Origin: Piliocolobus tephrosceles
Lineage: Eukaryota > Chordata > Mammalia > Primates > Cercopithecidae
Direction of reading: 5' to 3'
DNA length: 64,000 nt
Assembly: GCF_002776525.5 (NCBI RefSeq)
Contig: NC_045439.1
Coordinates: 158,712,208 to 158,776,207 of the forward strand
Every line of letters begins with the position of its first letter. The first letter of the stretch is position 1. Made by a program: the position numbers and the translations under genes. Below are positions 11,291-21,020 of this stretch, one piece after another. The notes under the pieces are model-generated. The model made no database searches. It saw only the letters and a list, made by a program, of their open reading frames with translations, and was not told where the DNA came from.

Positions 11291-12088
11291 GTGCTCAAGC
11301 CTGAAACCTGAAAATCAGGATCTAATCTTTTATGTCCCTTACCTATCCATCCTCCATTCCTCAGTTGAGCCCCAAATATACCCTCCTTCATCATATCTAC
11401 ATCATCTTCATCTTTTAGCAGACTCTCAACTTTGATGCTTTCCCTTCTCAATTCATTCTGAATATACTAAGGAGGGCAATATTTTAAAAACATAATGTCA
11501 GTTAGATGAGTGTGCAAGTCCTTAGTGGTTTCCATTTACTCTTTAAATACAATCTGCCTGTTTACCATCGCCTACAGGGCTGCCCTGATACCTTCCTCTC
11601 TCTCCTGGTTCTGAGCTTTCCCTTGCCCTCACAACCCCACAAAGCACCACTCTTATTGGTATGATTTCTTGAGCAAATAACAAAACTGGCTTATAAATAA
11701 CAAGCTGACTTTTTAAAAAATTATACGTTTTTCTGAGATAACTCGAAAAGCCAAAGTGGTACAAAATTCAGAGCCAAAAGCCCTAATTCTATTCTCATGA
11801 CCATTGCCATGAATTGAATGGAAGTTCTAATCTACCTGACCTGATTGCTCAGAACTGATTAAGTTCTTATATCCGATCTAAGCACTGCAGCAAGGAGATA
11901 GAATTACTCTGCTTGTCATAACCTAATCAGGGCCCACCCATGATCGGTAATACCCTCAAATGAGTACCAGACACAGAATAGGAGATGAGAAAAGGATGTT
12001 TTGGAGGTTTTACCAGTTAGGGATGCTTTGAGCTGCACAAAGCAAGCAAAAAACCGACAAGACCATAGCTTAAAGAATGGGATTTTAG
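11291..12088. other. Low-copy DNA, nothing recognised
   Basis: No recognised repeat. May include diverged L2-like text at 11400-11600. No supported gene. Confidence 0.4.
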
Positions 12089-12392
12089 GCCAGGTGCGGT
12101 GGCTCAAGCCTGTAATCCCAGCACTTTGGGAGGCCGAGAGGGGCAGATCACCAGGTCAGGAGATCAAGACCATCCTGAGACCATCCTGGCTAACACAGTG
12201 AAACCCGGTCTCTACTTAAAAAATACAAAAAAACTAGCCAGGCGAGGTGGTGGGCACCTGTAGCCCCAGCTACTAGGGAGGCTGAGGCAGGAGAATGGCG
12301 GGAACCCGGGAGGCGGAGCTTGCAGTGAGCTGAGATCCAGCCACTGCACTCCAGCCTGGGCCACAGAGCGAGACTCTGTCTCAAAAAAAAAA
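12089..12392 (+). repeat. AluY with small internal duplication
   Basis: Full plus-orientation AluY flanked by the target-site duplication AAAGAATGGGATTTTA. An 18-base piece (AGACCATCCTG unit) is duplicated near 12168-12190. Confidence 0.95.
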
Positions 12393-12501
12393 AGAATGGG
12401 ATTTTATTCTACATGCCAAAAACCATAGATACAAGTAGGTGGCTATTGGTATTTGTCCAGCAGTTTGTAGATGTCAGGCTCAATCTCTCTGTGATTCGTT
12501 T

Positions 12502-12505
<4 letters not shown>

Positions 12506-12541
<36 letters not shown>
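12506..12541 (+). repeat. (TG)n microsatellite
   Basis: About 17 TG units next to an antisense Alu. Likely length-variable. Confidence 0.97.
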
Positions 12542-12543
<2 letters not shown>

Positions 12544-12832
12544 ATTTTTGAGACGGAGTCTCGCTCTGTCACCCCAGCTGGAGTGCAGTGGCGCGATCTC
12601 GGCTCACTGCAAGCTCCGCCTCCCAGGTTCACACCATTCTCCTGCCTCAGCCTCCCGAGTAGCTGGGACTACAGGCGCCTGCCACCACGCCCTGCTAATT
12701 TTTTGTATTTTTAGTAGAGACGGGGTTTCACCGTGTTAGCCAGGATGGTCTCGATCTCCTGACCTTGTGATCCGCCCGCCTCTGCCTCCCAAAGAGCTGG
12801 GATTACAGGCGTGAGCCACCGCGCCCGGCCCG
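12542..12832 (-). repeat. AluY
   Basis: Full antisense AluY. CGTTTGACTGTTT appears before the TG tract and after the Alu as the target-site duplication, so the TG repeat grew between target and element. Confidence 0.95.
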
Positions 12833-13125
12833 TTTGACTGTTTTTATACTGTCATTATAGGAGCAGCAATAGCTCCTGACTTTCCTTATACATTCCTGGA
12901 AAGAGAAACAGGATGTAGGAAGGCAAAGCAGGGATAAACTTCTGTGTACATGTCTTGACTGGAACACAGCTGAAAGACCAAGAAGTTCAATATTTAACTT
13001 GTGCAGCCTCAACTGTGGAGACAGACAAGAAAAGACAACAGGGTGTTGCATTCTGCTCAGCCCATTTATAATGCTATTTCTTGTGGTAAAGGCCACCAGG
13101 AAATCTAGTTAATTCACTCTGGGCC

Positions 13126-13340
13126 TTCATATATATGTGTGTATATATATATTATACACACATATGTGCATATATATGTACATGTATTATACACACATAT
13201 GTGCTTATATATTATACACATATATGTGTATATATACATCTGCAATTTACATATACATACATGTATGTATATATGAGAAAATATATACACACTATATATA
13301 CATACTAGATATATATACTATATATACATACTATATATAT
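13126..13340. repeat. AT-rich palindromic (TATATG/CATATA) array
   Basis: About 210 bases of alternating purine-pyrimidine TATATGTGTGTATATA/ATACACACATATG words with many self-complementary segments. The methionine-tyrosine-rich frame across it is not a gene. Confidence 0.9.
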
Positions 13341-13523
13341 GTTCTTTCTGCCTGGATTAATCTTGATCTTCCCTTTGATCTTTGCTAACTCTCTTGTTAT
13401 CCTTCAATTAATTATCAGCTTAAATTTCACCTTTTCAGAAAATTATTTCTTGGGCTTCCTGCCCTAGTTTGTCTTCTCAACCATTCTCTATCAATTTAAC
13501 CAAGTCATTTATTTAAATGAAAC

Positions 13524-13652
13524 TTTTTTTGTAGAGATGAGGGGTCTTGCTATGTTGCCCAGGTTGGGCTCGAACTCCTGGCCTCAAACAATTCTTACAT
13601 ATTGGCCTCCTAAAGTGTTGGGATTACAGGTGTGAGCCACTGTGCCTGGCCC
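13524..13652 (-). repeat. Alu monomer/fragment
   Basis: Antisense, one arm only (GTAGAGATGAGGGGTCTTGC to GAGCCACTGTGCCTGGCC), diverged; an old free monomer or truncated Alu. Confidence 0.85.
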
Positions 13653-13747
13653 CTTTTTTTCATATATCTTATCCAATCACATAATTTGTATTTGAAGTTT
13701 CGTTCGTACCTTTTTGTTATGCTCTATCAATGCAAAGTTTGTAAATA

Positions 13748-14047
13748 GGCCAAGCGTGGTGGCTCAAGCCTGTAATCCCAGCACTTTGGGAGGCCGAGGC
13801 GGGTGGATCAGGAGGTCAAGAGATCGAGACCATCCTGGCTAACATGGTGAAACTCTGTCTCTACTAAAAATACAAAAAATTAGCTGGGCATGGTGGTGGG
13901 CGCCTGTGGTCCCAGCTACTCAGGAGGCTGAGGCAGGAGAATGGCAGGAACCCAGGAGGTAGAGCTTGCAGTGAGCCAAGATGGCGCCACTGCACTCCAG
14001 CCTGAGCAACAGAGCCAGACTCCGTCTCAAAAAAAAAAAAAAAAAAA
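13748..14047 (+). repeat. AluY
   Basis: Full plus-orientation Alu with an 18-base poly-A tail. Confidence 0.95.
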
Positions 14048-15240
14048 GGCTTATAAATAAACTACTTAAGGCCAAGAGCCATCTTGTTTAATTCACCAAA
14101 TTGTACCATTCCCTAGCACAAGTCAGCCATATAGTTGAAGTTCAAGAAATCTCTATTGAATAAATACATAAACAAAACAATTTATACAGCAAACAGGAAT
14201 CTGTACGGTTTTTTAGTATAAAGTTGGTGGGCTAATAGAAGAGACATGAAACTGTTTAGATATGGGAAAATATGTAATGTAGTTAAGAGCTCCAAACCCT
14301 GAGTAGCTGAACCAAAGAATAACTGGGCAAATAAAGAGATAAGGAGGGATGTTTTAGACCCCTCATTAGAAAGCAGACAACAGCAGCAATAAAAAAACAA
14401 AGGTGTCTGTTCAAAAGAAGGCTATCTTTCAGCATGGCTTCTTCTAAATCTGTTAGCCTTTCATGTGATTCATATCAGCCCTCTTCTTTGTTGCATCTTT
14501 GAGGAAATTGACTGTGTCTTCAGCCAGCATGCGTTTTTTTACCTAGCCTCTAGTCAATTCTGAAATTTATTTCCCTTCTTCTTTTTACTCTATTTATTTT
14601 GAGAAACTCGTTTTATAGCCCCATATGCTTGTGTGCGTGGTCACACAGCAGATCCCAAGACACAAAGAGAGCCTCCTCCCAGCCTCACCCTTCCGCACAC
14701 CGCTTTCACGTTGTTAATTGCTTCTCATCCTATAGAACCAATTCATGCCTCACCTCTCTAGGACAGTCTGAGTCGTGTGCACCTGTTTGTGCCTCTTTAG
14801 GCTCCACACTTCTCCTAGGATGGCACTTACTGCACTGAAGTGTAATTATTTTTATTCACCTGCTTCTTTCAATTCAGTGAATGCTCAGCAAGCACAGGAC
14901 AATGTCTATTCTGTTCACTCTTGCATCCCTACCTCCTAGCCCTGCATCTGCAGCATATCAGGCACTCAGTATGCACTCCGAATGAATGCATAAAATAGCA
15001 TGTAGTAATTTATACAACTAGAGCAGGGTCCAAGGATGCCAATTTCAATTCACTCTTGCTAGTACAGGATATTCATTTTTATTATATATTTGATCAATTC
15101 ATATAGACAAAGTATCTTTACTTAATTAGTGAGATTGTATTTGTTTTTCATTTTCTTATTTGACGTTTGTGTTTACTATGAAGGCACTAACCTCTCTGTG
15201 TCCTTGGCCCATGTATCTAGTAATGAGTTGTTTCTTTTTT
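14048..15240. other. Low-copy DNA, nothing recognised
   Basis: Contains CCTAGTTAC-poor, moderately AT-rich sequence with no domain-bearing frame. 14870-15000 resembles an old SINE/L2 3' end ('ggcactcagtatgcactccg', 'aatgaatgc'). Confidence 0.4.
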
Positions 15241-15535
15241 GCTTTTATATATATATATACTTTAAGTTCTAGGGCAAATGTGCACAACATGCAGGTTTGT
15301 TACATAGACATACATGTGCAATGTTGGTTTGCTGCACCTATCAACTCGTCATTTACATTAGGTATTTCTCCTAATGTTATCCCGCCCCCAACCCCCACCC
15401 GCCACAGGCCTCAGTGTGTGATGTTCCCCACCCTGTGTCCATGTGCTTTTGTTCTTCAACTCCCACCTATGAGTGAGAACATGCGGCGTTTGGTTTTCTG
15501 TCTTTGTGATAGTTTGCTTAGAATGATGGCTTCTG
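15241..15535 (-). repeat. L1PA-type 3' end, 5'-truncated
   Basis: Antisense L1 3' UTR and ORF2 end: ACTTTAAGTTCTAGGGCAAA, 'gcaggtttgttacatagaca', 'tatgagtgagaacatgcggc'. An AluY inserted at 15536. Confidence 0.9.
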
Positions 15536-15836
15536 GCCAGGTGCGGTGGCTCACGCCTGTAATCCCAGCACTTTGGGAGGCCGAGACGGGCAGATCACGA
15601 GGTCAGGAGATGGAGACCATCCTGGCTAACACGGTGAAACCCCGTCTCTACTAAAAATACAAACAATTAGCTGCGCGTGGTGGCGGGCGCCTGTAGTCCC
15701 AGCTACTTGGGAGGCTGAGGCAGGAGAATGGCGTGAACCTGGGAGGCGGAGCTTGCAGTGAGCCGAGATTGTGCCACAGCCCTCCAGCCTCAGTGAGAGA
15801 GTGAGACTCTGCCTCAAAAAAAAAAAAAAAAAAAAA
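15536..15836 (+). repeat. AluY
   Basis: Full plus-orientation Alu with poly-A tail, in the L1 fragment. It faces the antisense Alu at 16094 (inverted pair, about 260 bases apart). Confidence 0.95.
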
Positions 15837-15985
15837 GTAAAGCGGAGGTAATGTAGATAAGTAGAAATTAGTGAAAGAAAAAAAAAAGGCAGAAAAACAA
15901 TGGAAACAAAAACTTGTTTCAAGAATCATTAATACAAACACTCTAACAAAATAACCCAGTATCTAGTAGTTTTTCTAAAAAGGAA

Positions 15986-16048
15986 AGTGATCCACTCATC
16001 TCGGCCTCCCAAAGTGGCGAGATTACAGACATGAGCCACTGCGAGCCC
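15986..16048 (-). repeat. Alu 3' fragment
   Basis: Only the 'gtgatccactcatctcggcc...gagccactgcg' end of an antisense Alu is present. Confidence 0.85.
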
Positions 16049-16068
16049 ATCCTACAACACCTATACTT

Positions 16069-16372
16069 TATTATTATTATTATTATTTATTTTTTGAGAT
16101 GGAGTCGTCTCGCTCTGTCGTCCAGGCTGGAGTGCAATGGCGCGATCTTGGCTCACTGCAAGCTCCACCTCCCGGGTTCACGCCATTCTCCTGCCTCAGC
16201 CTCCCGAGTAGCTGGGACTACAGGTTCCCGCCACCACAGCTGGCTAATTTTTTTGTATTTTTAGTAGAGATGGGGTTTCACCATGTTAGCCAGGATGGTC
16301 TCATCTCCTGACCTCGTGATCCACTTGCCTGGGCCTCCCAAAGTGCTGGGTTTACAGGCATGAACGACCGTG
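16069..16372 (-). repeat. (ATT)n plus Alu
   Basis: An ATT/TTA microsatellite (16069-16093) marks the former A-tail of the antisense Alu at 16094-16372. Confidence 0.93.
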
Positions 16373-18419
16373 CCCTTTATATTGGCTAATTGTTGTCGGC
16401 CACATATGGTTTTGTTTTCTCATGTGGATGGGTAGGTCTTTTCTAATTTTTTGAGTTACTTCACTTATATAACAAATATTTATCAAATGCATCCATTATG
16501 GCCCATCCTTGCATCAAGTATCAAAGAAATAATGAACAGGATAGAGACAATTCTAACCCTAAAGTATGTAACAATCCAGGAGGAGAGAAATAAAGGGCAC
16601 ATAATTATAACCAGTATGTGTATTTTGAGTGCGTTTAGAACATGGTTGTGCTTAGAGGTTAGGGAAGAGTGTTCTCCCAGTAAGTAGTGTTCATGAGTTG
16701 GGTCAGGTCAGACTCAAGTTGGAGAAGGACCTAAAAGGGTTTTCAAGCACAGGAAATATTTAACTGCATAAGAAGTTCACTTAAAACATTTCTGTTTAAT
16801 AATGATACTGCTTACAGTTATTTATTTCCTCTCAGGACAGCTTACACTAGGTGTCTTTATATTTTATATTAAATTTGCAAAGATCCCTTTTCCCTTCATA
16901 TCTTTCATAAAATGAGGTTAACAAATTGAAACATGTTTTCAGGTGTTTGTGAAGAAATGAGGTTCCAGCTGGCAGGCAGAAGTTCACGTTATGGGGAGTT
17001 CGGAAAGCCTCTCCCACCCACAGCAGTCTGGGCTTCAGCACACTGTCAGGTCGGACTGCAACACCTGCTGACCCCTTCCCGATTGACCTATCCCAGGACC
17101 TTGTAGGTGAATCTTTTGGTAAATGTTTGACGAAACTCTCCAGTCTTTCCATTTAGAGCCCAGCATGAAAATCCAAGAGAGCTGCTGGGTGCTCTCTCCC
17201 CGTGCCCAAAGCTGCATCTCTGCAGGATCAGGTGTCATGAAGTAAACTCATTTCACATCTGGAAGCCTCTTTCTCTAGGTCCATCTGCCTCCTAGGCAGC
17301 ATCAGGGAAGAGTGGCTCTGCCCCATGCCTTACTCCTTTCTCACATTCTGACATTCTGTTTCTCCTGTAAAGGCTCGGTCTTCTATGGCCTGGCTAGGGT
17401 GCCTGTGTGAATGAGCTTGGGACAGAAAGGGTGATTCTCCGTGCCTCTCACAGCAGAGAGGAAAAGTGGACACAACACAAGGAGTTAAATGGGGATGTAA
17501 AGGGACTGTTTGCTTAGTGATTTCTGGGCTTGGCTGCAAGAAGTACACAGGGGTTACAGCTCCTGCAAGGCATCAGTCCAGCAGTCAGGGGAGTATTAAG
17601 GCATTAGAGAAAATGACCAGCACTGTGTGTGGCAGGAACAACAGCCCATAGTCCTACTCCAGAAACGAAACATCCTGGATATCCCCACAATTTTAAATGA
17701 TAAGGGGCAGATTTATTTTGATTCTGGAGAAACTTATTGATGGGTTGTGGGGAGGTAAGATTTCTAAACAATCCTAACACTTCTGAAGAGGTGAGACATT
17801 CACATTGGTTTTGTGTAAGAGGTGCCATCAAAGCCAGGTCACTCCTGCCTGGGTCATTGCAGAAATGTCCACCTTTCCCCGCAGAACCCCCTTGAAAGAC
17901 TTCACCGGAAGCTTTTAAACTGGGATGGATTTCATCTCAGCATGAGCAGGGGCTTCATAAGTATTTCCAGCACCTGCCCCCACCTGTTAAGTAATGCCAG
18001 TAAGTGTTGGGAATTCCAGCTCCCAATCCAAATTATAATTCCCTCACCCTAATAGGACTCCCAGTTTACTTCTTTGAGGGGTTATGTGACACGTGTCCTC
18101 TTCATTATTAGTCTTCCACAGAAAAGTTTCTGGCTTTGGCCAAATGGTCTTTCCCACTCTTTTGTAGTTTAAAGGACTTCTGTTCTTATTAAAGCCCCTT
18201 TTCTCCCCCTGACCCCTTGCAGGACTAAAAATTCACAATGAGATTTTTCTTCAGGCATTGCCCCTAAAGCCCACTCGCAGCCCATCCCATCCTCTGAGGA
18301 TTACCTAGTGGCTCACCGCTGCGAGGCCAGAGGCATCCTGATGGGCAACCCGCCTCCCTCTCTTAGGTGTCTTGTGTGTTTGTCAGAGAAAACACCTTCA
18401 CCTCCAACCCTCAGGAAAG
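16373..18419. other. Low-copy DNA downstream of NDN
   Basis: Two kilobases almost free of Alu and L1. 16460-16650 resembles an ancient LINE/SINE-like 'growing list' sequence, but too diverged to name. The short frames have no recognisable domain. Candidate for conserved non-coding DNA near NDN. Confidence 0.45.
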
Positions 18420-18585
18420 ATCGTGTTTCCAATCCCAGCTTCACTGCTGAACAGGAGTCTCTCTTTATCAGGTTAATTAATCTCTCCAAAAGTAAGTTTC
18501 TTAATTTGCACAATCAGAATGATATTGCTTTCTCCAAAATATCGTAAGAATTAGAAAAATAAAATTCCTAGCCTTTTTGTATGTG
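18420..18585 (+). repeat. MIR-like fragment
   Basis: MIR order visible: AATCCCAGCTTCACTGCTGA, TTTCTTAATTTGCACAATCA, then GTAAGAATTAGA. Diverged. Confidence 0.6.
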
Positions 18586-18689
18586 TGGCCCATGAACCCA
18601 TGTGAGTGTGGGCTCCCACATGAAAGTTAAACACAAAGTTAAAAATAAATAACCTAAAAACCACAGGGTGTAGGGGAGTTGAAGGCAGG

Positions 18690-18912
18690 TGGGGACAAAT
18701 GTGGACTCTGGATTCATTCTGAGTTCTAGTCCTAGCTCCTTCTCTTATTAACCTTTATGAGCTATGGAAAGTTCATTACCTACATTACTCCTGCGTTTCC
18801 TCCATGGTGCAGAGGCAGTTGGTGGCTGCCTGACAGGCCTGTTGTGAGGATTAGATAAGAGGAGAAAAATACATGTTAGGGCTCATGTACAATGTCTCAC
18901 TCTTTAAGTGCC
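18690..18912 (+). repeat. MIR
   Basis: GGACTCTGGATTCATTCTGA, CTAGTCCTAGCTCC, TGTTGTGAGGATTAGATAAG and TACATGTTAGGGCTCATGTA follow MIR consensus order. It ends just before the NDN poly(A) region. Confidence 0.75.
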
Positions 18913-18954
18913 CACAAAGCATCTATTAATTTTGATAAAATGTAGAAACTTAAG

Positions 18955-19810
18955 GGAAGGAAATTATTTTTGGTTTTTATTCCCATAGGATGTGATTATG
19001 GACAATCTTACTGTTTTGTTTGTTATACTTTTCTATATTTGTGCATGTTTTTGAAATACACGAGTTACATTTAAAGACAGAACTACAAACTTCACAAATT
19101 TAGGAGTAGTCATGAGTAGCGATTTTTTCCCACCCCATTAGGGGAAATAGTTCTATCTGTGTATACTGTAAAATAGAGAATTGTCTCATTCCCAACCATA
19201 CTGCTTTGTTAAAATGATAACATACACTTCCAGAAATGAATGTATCACAAGAATCTTTAATGTTTACTTTAAAGTTGACTCACGGTGGGGTTGTATATGT
19301 GTTTAGTAAAGTGTGCCAAGTGCTCTCACATTGAGACCAGTCCAGTTCAAATTAGTTTACTCCACGAGGATGTTTTCAGTACCCAGCAAGGTCATGTGGG
19401 CCTTGACATTTCTTGGTTAGGCCGGCTTTGCTGGTGACTTTTTTCCAAACTCTGCAGGAGCAGTCTACCCCAACACACATCTCAGTCCCATATAAAATAA
19501 TAAGATGGAAACTTTCTCAATGTACTTCATCAGTTTAGCACGTCTCCGGTACAAAAATCCAAGAAAGGTACCACAAAAGCGAAAGCACCAACCAAGCTTA
19601 CATATAAACAAACATGCATACATCCTAAATACTACACAATAGTACCCAAATGAATACAACATTGCATTAAAGGTATAAAAGCACTGTACTGAAAACTTAA
19701 AAGTTACACGTGAATACTGCACTGTAAATCCTCAACACTCTAATGACCCACCCCCACCCTTCCACAGCCCTGGTGAGGGTCAGAAACCATTCATCTGCCT
19801 CCAGACTTCG
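18955..19810 (-). other. NDN: NDN 3' untranslated region
   Basis: This stretch runs from the NDN stop codon to just past the only AATAAA seen on the minus strand at a sensible distance. It is AT-rich, unlike the CDS, and contains no Alu or L1, as expected for a constrained 3' UTR. The implied UTR of about 0.85 kb agrees with a total mRNA near 1.9 kb for human NDN. The exact cleavage position is inferred. Confidence 0.8.
18976..18981 (-). promoter_or_regulatory. NDN: Poly(A) signal AATAAA of NDN
   Basis: TTTATT on the plus strand reads AATAAA on the gene strand, about 830 bases after the stop codon. Cleavage would fall about 10-30 bases further, near 18950-18966. I saw no competing AATAAA between the stop and this site. 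Confidence 0.8.
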
Positions 19811-20776
19811 CTAGTCCTCGGAGACACTGCTGCGAGGGCAGTGGGCAGTGGGATTAGCCTCCCGCAGAGCTCTGGCCTCCTCCAGAGCTTCTCTGTATCG
19901 GGAGGGCCAGGCCTGGGGGTCTTTCTTAAAGACCCTGGCCAGGAACTCCATGATCTGCAGCTTGGTGATTTCGCGGCTGGCCCGGGAGCCCCAGAAGAAC
20001 TCGTACTCGGGCGGCTCCACGTATGGGACGCGCTGGTACTTCAGGTAATTCTGTTGGACGAACTCCTCAGTGATGAGCTTCCGCACGTCCCCGAAGGTGG
20101 AGTGCTTCTTCCAGGGCCGCAGCCCCAGGATGCGGAGCACGTTCCAGACGGCGCTCTCTCTGGCGCCGCGGCCCTTCACGTAGATGAGGCTCAGGATCAT
20201 GAGGAGGAGGCCTGTCATGGGCATGCGGTTGCTCAGCGCCACCCTGTCCAGCTCCTCGGGCTCCAGCGCTTTGACCAGCGCAAACTCCATGGTGTGCAGG
20301 CTGGTTAGCCTCAGGTGCAGCCCGAACACCCGGGCGAGGATGAGGCTGGTGCGCCGGAGGATGCTCCTGCACCACTTCTTGTAGCTGCCGATGACATCTT
20401 TCACCATGTCTGGAAACCAGATGATCATCTTCTTCTGGTCCTTGACCAACACGTACCACATGAGCTCGTGCGCCTTCTGCACCAGCTGCGCCGGGGCTGG
20501 CGGTGCCGGGCCGGGCTGGGCCGCGCTCGGGGCCTGGTGGGCGCGGCCCTCCTCCGCGGCCTGCTGCAGGGCCTTCGGGTCGCCCTCGTCGCTCGGGACC
20601 TGGGGAGGCTGAGCGGCCTGCGGGGCGGCCGTCGGGCCTAAAGGAGGGCTCTGCGGCTCTGCCAGGGTCTCGGACGGAGGAACCCCCTCCGGAACCCCAG
20701 GGCTGCTGTGCACCTCGGAGCTGGGGGCCTCCGCTGCAAAGTTAGGGTCGTTTAGATCCTTACTTTGTTCTGACAT
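19811..20776 (-). CDS. NDN: Necdin, MAGE-family protein (NDN), complete single-exon gene
   Basis: Uninterrupted frame of 321 codons plus stop, the usual necdin length. I chose the ATG at 20776 because it begins MSEQSKDL, the known necdin N-terminus, although the frame stays open upstream. Residues 1-96 are proline/alanine-rich and acidic, a typical disordered N-terminal tail. Residues ~97-296 form the MAGE homology domain, opening at QLVQKAHELMWYVLVKDQKK and containing the winged-helix core (YKKWCRSILRRTSLILARVFG, MPMTGLLLMILSLIYVKGRGA in part). The tail ends RSSVSED. No frameshift or stop is visible. From family knowledge, necdin is a nuclear/cytoplasmic growth suppressor of postmitotic neurons that binds E2F1, p53 and neurotrophin receptors and, like other MAGE proteins, partners RING ubiquitin ligases. 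The human gene is intronless, maternally imprinted (paternally expressed) and lost in Prader-Willi syndrome. Its neighbour MAGEL2 is not in this window. Confidence 0.98.
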   Translation of the reverse strand: MSEQSKDLNDPNFAAEAPSSEVHSSPGVPEGVPPSETLAEPQSPPLGPTAAPQAAQPPQVPSDEGDPKALQQAAEEGRAHQAPSAAQPGPAPPAPAQLVQKAHELMWYVLVKDQKKMIIWFPDMVKDVIGSYKKWCRSILRRTSLILARVFGLHLRLTSLHTMEFALVKALEPEELDRVALSNRMPMTGLLLMILSLIYVKGRGARESAVWNVLRILGLRPWKKHSTFGDVRKLITEEFVQQNYLKYQRVPYVEPPEYEFFWGSRASREITKLQIMEFLARVFKKDPQAWPSRYREALEEARALREANPTAHCPRSSVSED

Positions 20777-20901
20777 GTCTGCGCCGTCTGGCAAGAGCAG
20801 GGCCTCTGCGTTCAGGAGCTCTTCGAGCCTGCGCTCCCTCCGCGGATTCCTGGAGAGGAAGTGCGCGTTGCTGTGCGCGGCGCCTTCCGCAGCGGCGGGC
20901 A

Positions 20902-20910
20902 GGGCGGGGC
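20902..20910. promoter_or_regulatory. GC box (Sp1/KLF-type) upstream of NDN
   Basis: GGGCGGGGC, about 125 bases upstream of the NDN start codon, inside a run of GGCGGC triplets. It fits the Sp1 consensus and a TATA-less CpG-island promoter. Use in vivo is inferred. Confidence 0.55.
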
Positions 20911-20928
20911 GGCGGCGGGACGCGGCAC

Positions 20929-20940
20929 TGCGCCTGCGCG
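20929..20940. promoter_or_regulatory. NRF1-like palindromic site upstream of NDN
   Basis: TGCGCCTGCGCG matches the NRF1 consensus YGCGCAYGCGCR at 11 of 12 positions. It lies about 155 bases upstream of the NDN ATG beside the GC box. NRF1 binding is blocked by CpG methylation, which would suit an allele-specific promoter, but binding is inferred. Confidence 0.5.
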
Positions 20941-21020
20941 ACCGCGGCCTCGGCCAGCGGCTGGGGGCGGGCGGGGCAGCGCGGAGCCCCGACGGGGAGG
21001 GTCCCTGGCTAGGCTTCACC

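Larger units (their letters stand above)
20777..21019 (-). other. Open 81-codon extension 5' of the NDN start (probably 5' UTR/promoter)
   Basis: The NDN frame continues without a stop for 81 codons upstream, to an ATG at 21019 (MKPSQGPSPSGLRA...). The predicted peptide is very rich in Arg, Ala, Pro and Ser, as any translated GC-rich promoter would be. Known necdin begins at 20776 and the mRNA start probably lies within ~100 bases of that codon, so most of this is likely untranscribed. I keep it only as a candidate alternative N-terminus. Confidence 0.3.
19960..21020. promoter_or_regulatory. NDN: CpG island over the NDN 5' half and promoter
   Basis: The base composition changes sharply to GC-rich with dense CpG from the middle of the NDN coding region to about 240 bases upstream of the start codon, then falls back to AT-rich DNA. 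No TATA box is visible. In human and mouse the NDN CpG island is methylated on the maternal allele and carries the imprint read-out set by the distant SNRPN imprinting centre. The sequence alone shows only the CpG density; the methylation statement is from established knowledge. Confidence 0.85.

Noticed and set aside
11004..11435. Lysine-rich frames of about 70-143 codons across poly-A and the N gap
   Set aside because: They translate poly-A and unknown bases.
13137..13388. Tyr/Ile/Met-rich 83-codon frame
   Set aside because: Translation of the TATATG array.
15160..15654. 164-codon frame as a cellular gene
   Set aside because: It spans an antisense L1 3' end and the start of an Alu.
19841..20745. 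Several plus-strand open frames of 66-155 codons opposite NDN
   Set aside because: They lie in the GC-rich CDS antisense to necdin, have no domains and are shadow frames.
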